From Akkermansiaceae bacterium (GTDB lineage: Bacteria; Verrucomicrobiota; Verrucomicrobiia; Verrucomicrobiales; Akkermansiaceae): DNA of 7,769 nucleotides. The notes below the pieces were generated by a model, which saw only the letters and a program-made list of their open reading frames with translations, made no database searches and was not told the DNA's origin. Position 1 is the first letter of the stretch; every line of letters begins with the position of its first letter. Shown here one piece after another: positions 6,669 to 7,769 of the stretch. Both the position numbers and the translations under genes were made by a program. The DNA lies in NCBI GenBank assembly GCA_028293225.1, contig JAQGPE010000030.1, positions 1 through 7,769 of the forward strand. The letters run 5' to 3'.

Positions 6669-7538
6669 CTAACCGTCGATTCCCGAACGTTGTCTGCGCC
6701 TCTGTCTGCGCCCAAACCACGCAGCGATTTCCGCACCAATGAGAAACGCCTGAACGGAAAAAAACAACCAGAAGAAGAAGATCAGTAGGGTAATCCCGCT
6801 TCCCACGAAAGATGCCCAGAAAGAATACTTCAGGAAGTGGTCGAGGATGCTCTTCAGCGAGCCGACAATCACAGCCCCAAAGGCAGCTCCGATCATGGCA
6901 TGGCCCCAGTTCGGCCGGTGCCGGGGCAGCAGCTTCAGAACTACGAAAAATGCGAGCGTGAGCAGGAGGTAGGTGGAGAGCCAGCGGTATCCCTGCAGCA
7001 GATCGTAGCTGATAAACCAGTCCGAAGACACATGGGCCTGCACATAGGAGGCCAGGCCCTCCATCGCCGTGCCGGCCACCAGAAGCACTCCAAACATCAG
7101 GAGCAGCGAAGCGCACAGCGCCCGGGACACCATGCGTCCGAACCATGACCGCGGCGGCTCCTGCAGCCCGCCGCCGTTCACCTGATTCAGGGACTCGCGC
7201 AGCTTCGAGAGCACGTGGGAGCCGGAATAAAGCAGCATGACCATCGCCGTACAAAATGCCAGCGGCTGGGTCTTCGGCGCGATCCGGGAACTCTTCAAAA
7301 TGCCGTCGATGAGCTTTGAGGCTTCATCGCCGATCACCGCGGTGAGCTGCTTGTCCAACTCCCCGTGGGCGGCCTTTTCTCCGAAGACCAGGCTCGCCAG
7401 GGTCACCCCGAACAGCAGCAACGGCACCAGAGAGATGAGACTGTAAAATGACAGCGCGGCCGCATTGTCAGTGTGACGATGCGCCGTCCATCTCCGGATC
7501 ACCCGGCGGCACCATATCGAGAAAGGGAATCTGCTCAT
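6669..7538 (-). CDS. YihY/BrkB-family inner-membrane protein
   Basis: With the start at 7538 the protein has 289 residues, close to E. coli YihY (~290). Family features seen: NAAALSFYSLISLVPLLLF in the first membrane segment (~25-53), further hydrophobic segments at ~93-110, 138-160, 188-205, 213-232 and 243-272, the loop LPRHRPNWGHAMIGAAFGAV before the fifth, and the ending SVQAFLIGAEIAAWFGRR followed by a basic tail. The family was once called ribonuclease BN by mistake; its members are polytopic membrane proteins of unsettled function, some linked to virulence (BrkB). The frame stays open upstream to a GTG at 7697, but those 53 residues do not look like the family. ATG 7559 (7 residues longer) is an alternative. 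No start has a clear Shine-Dalgarno. It lies 101 bp upstream of the CAP gene on the same strand, but that gene has its own promoter. No transporter substrate can be assigned. Confidence 0.92.
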   Translation of the reverse strand: MSRFPFSIWCRRVIRRWTAHRHTDNAAALSFYSLISLVPLLLFGVTLASLVFGEKAAHGELDKQLTAVIGDEASKLIDGILKSSRIAPKTQPLAFCTAMVMLLYSGSHVLSKLRESLNQVNGGGLQEPPRSWFGRMVSRALCASLLLMFGVLLVAGTAMEGLASYVQAHVSSDWFISYDLLQGYRWLSTYLLLTLAFFVVLKLLPRHRPNWGHAMIGAAFGAVIVGSLKSILDHFLKYSFWASFVGSGITLLIFFFWLFFSVQAFLIGAEIAAWFGRRQRRRQRSGIDG

Positions 7539-7721
7539 GCAGCGGGCTGAGTCTAACATCCAAACACACGGGGAAAAGAGGTCATTTTCCGTGCAGTTTG
7601 CACCGCGGAAGCGGAACCGCACGGGAAGGCGGAAACCTTCTGATCCATGCGGCAGTAGGGATTGCCTGACAAACATCGTCCACCGGCGGCAGGGCACGCG
7701 TTCTGCGAAAGAGGATCCACT
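7539..7721. other. Divergent intergenic region with small dyads
   Basis: The gap lies between the YihY-type gene (leftward) and the partial gene at 7722 (rightward), so it should hold promoters for both. Three short inverted repeats follow one another: GGAAAA/TTTTCC (7572-7577, 7585-7590), GTGCA-GTT-TGCAC (7591-7603) and GAAGG/CCTTC (7625-7629, 7636-7640). A weak leftward -10-like TAGACT sits just before the chosen YihY start. No convincing rightward promoter boxes are seen. Confidence 0.4.
7711..7715 (+). promoter_or_regulatory. Shine-Dalgarno of the partial right-edge gene
   Basis: GAGGA (AAAGAGGA in context) ends 6 bases before ATG 7722. It is the only well-formed ribosome binding site at an annotated start in this window, and it is the main support for calling the edge gene real. 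Confidence 0.7.
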
Positions 7722-7769
7722 ATGGATAACGTCGCAAACACCGGAACCAACAAAATCCTCCTCGTCATC
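7722..7769 (+). CDS. Partial gene start, possibly Pmp3/YqaE-like or response regulator
   Basis: Only 16 codons are inside the window: MDNVANTGTNKILLVI. A good Shine-Dalgarno precedes the ATG, and a polar start turns into a hydrophobic strand at KILLVI. Two families fit. Small Pmp3/YqaE membrane proteins carry a short polar start followed by a segment like KILLVILAILLPP. Response-regulator receivers start with KILLVxDD. I lean slightly to Pmp3 because of the neighbouring membrane-protein gene and the sequence feel, but 16 residues cannot decide. Confidence 0.6.
   Translation, partial: MDNVANTGTNKILLVI

Noticed and set aside
7539..7697. N-terminal extension of the YihY-family protein to the GTG at 7697
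   Set aside because: The extra 53 residues are unlike the family, would fill nearly all of the divergent promoter region, and starting at 7538 gives the usual family length.

Overview
The window looks like ordinary chromosomal DNA of a GC-rich Gram-negative bacterium, most likely a member of the Verrucomicrobiota (Luteolibacter/Haloferula-like). The best clue is the C-terminus of the CAP-domain protein. It has a short Ca-binding GDGDKDG stretch, then NGVEYAFALNP, a 'WSDDLVDW' motif and a terminal 'RIYFRHV' strand. From memory this module is common at the end of large secreted Verrucomicrobia proteins. The mostly absent Shine-Dalgarno sequences and the Gly/Tyr-rich surface protein also fit. 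No mobile element, CRISPR array, rRNA or tRNA gene was found.

Layout: (1) bases 2-3139 (+) hold most of a single-chain pyruvate carboxylase; roughly its first 110 residues lie before the window. (2) A 103-bp gap follows with a nested inverted repeat. (3) Bases 3243-4397 (+) encode a secreted low-complexity protein with Gly/Tyr-, Asn/Gln- and RPQF-rich repeats and three CYYDxY motifs. (4) A strong rho-independent terminator at 4418-4451 separates it from (5) a convergent secreted CAP/SCP-domain multi-domain protein at 4471-6567 (-). That gene starts with GTG and has a good sigma70-type promoter at 6586-6614, giving a very short leader. (6) Bases 6669-7538 (-) encode a YihY/BrkB-family inner-membrane protein. 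(7) A divergent 183-bp gap with small dyads leads to (8) the first 16 codons of a (+) gene at 7722, which may be a Pmp3/YqaE-type small membrane protein or a response regulator.

The genes do not form an obvious pathway. Pyruvate carboxylase is central metabolism (anaplerotic oxaloacetate). The next two genes encode exported proteins, and the last two (if the Pmp3 reading is right) encode envelope proteins. I see no convincing new multi-gene system. The items most worth a second look are the low-complexity secreted protein with its repeats, the translation-start conflict of the CAP-protein gene, the CAP-protein architecture, and the inverted repeat behind the pyruvate carboxylase gene.
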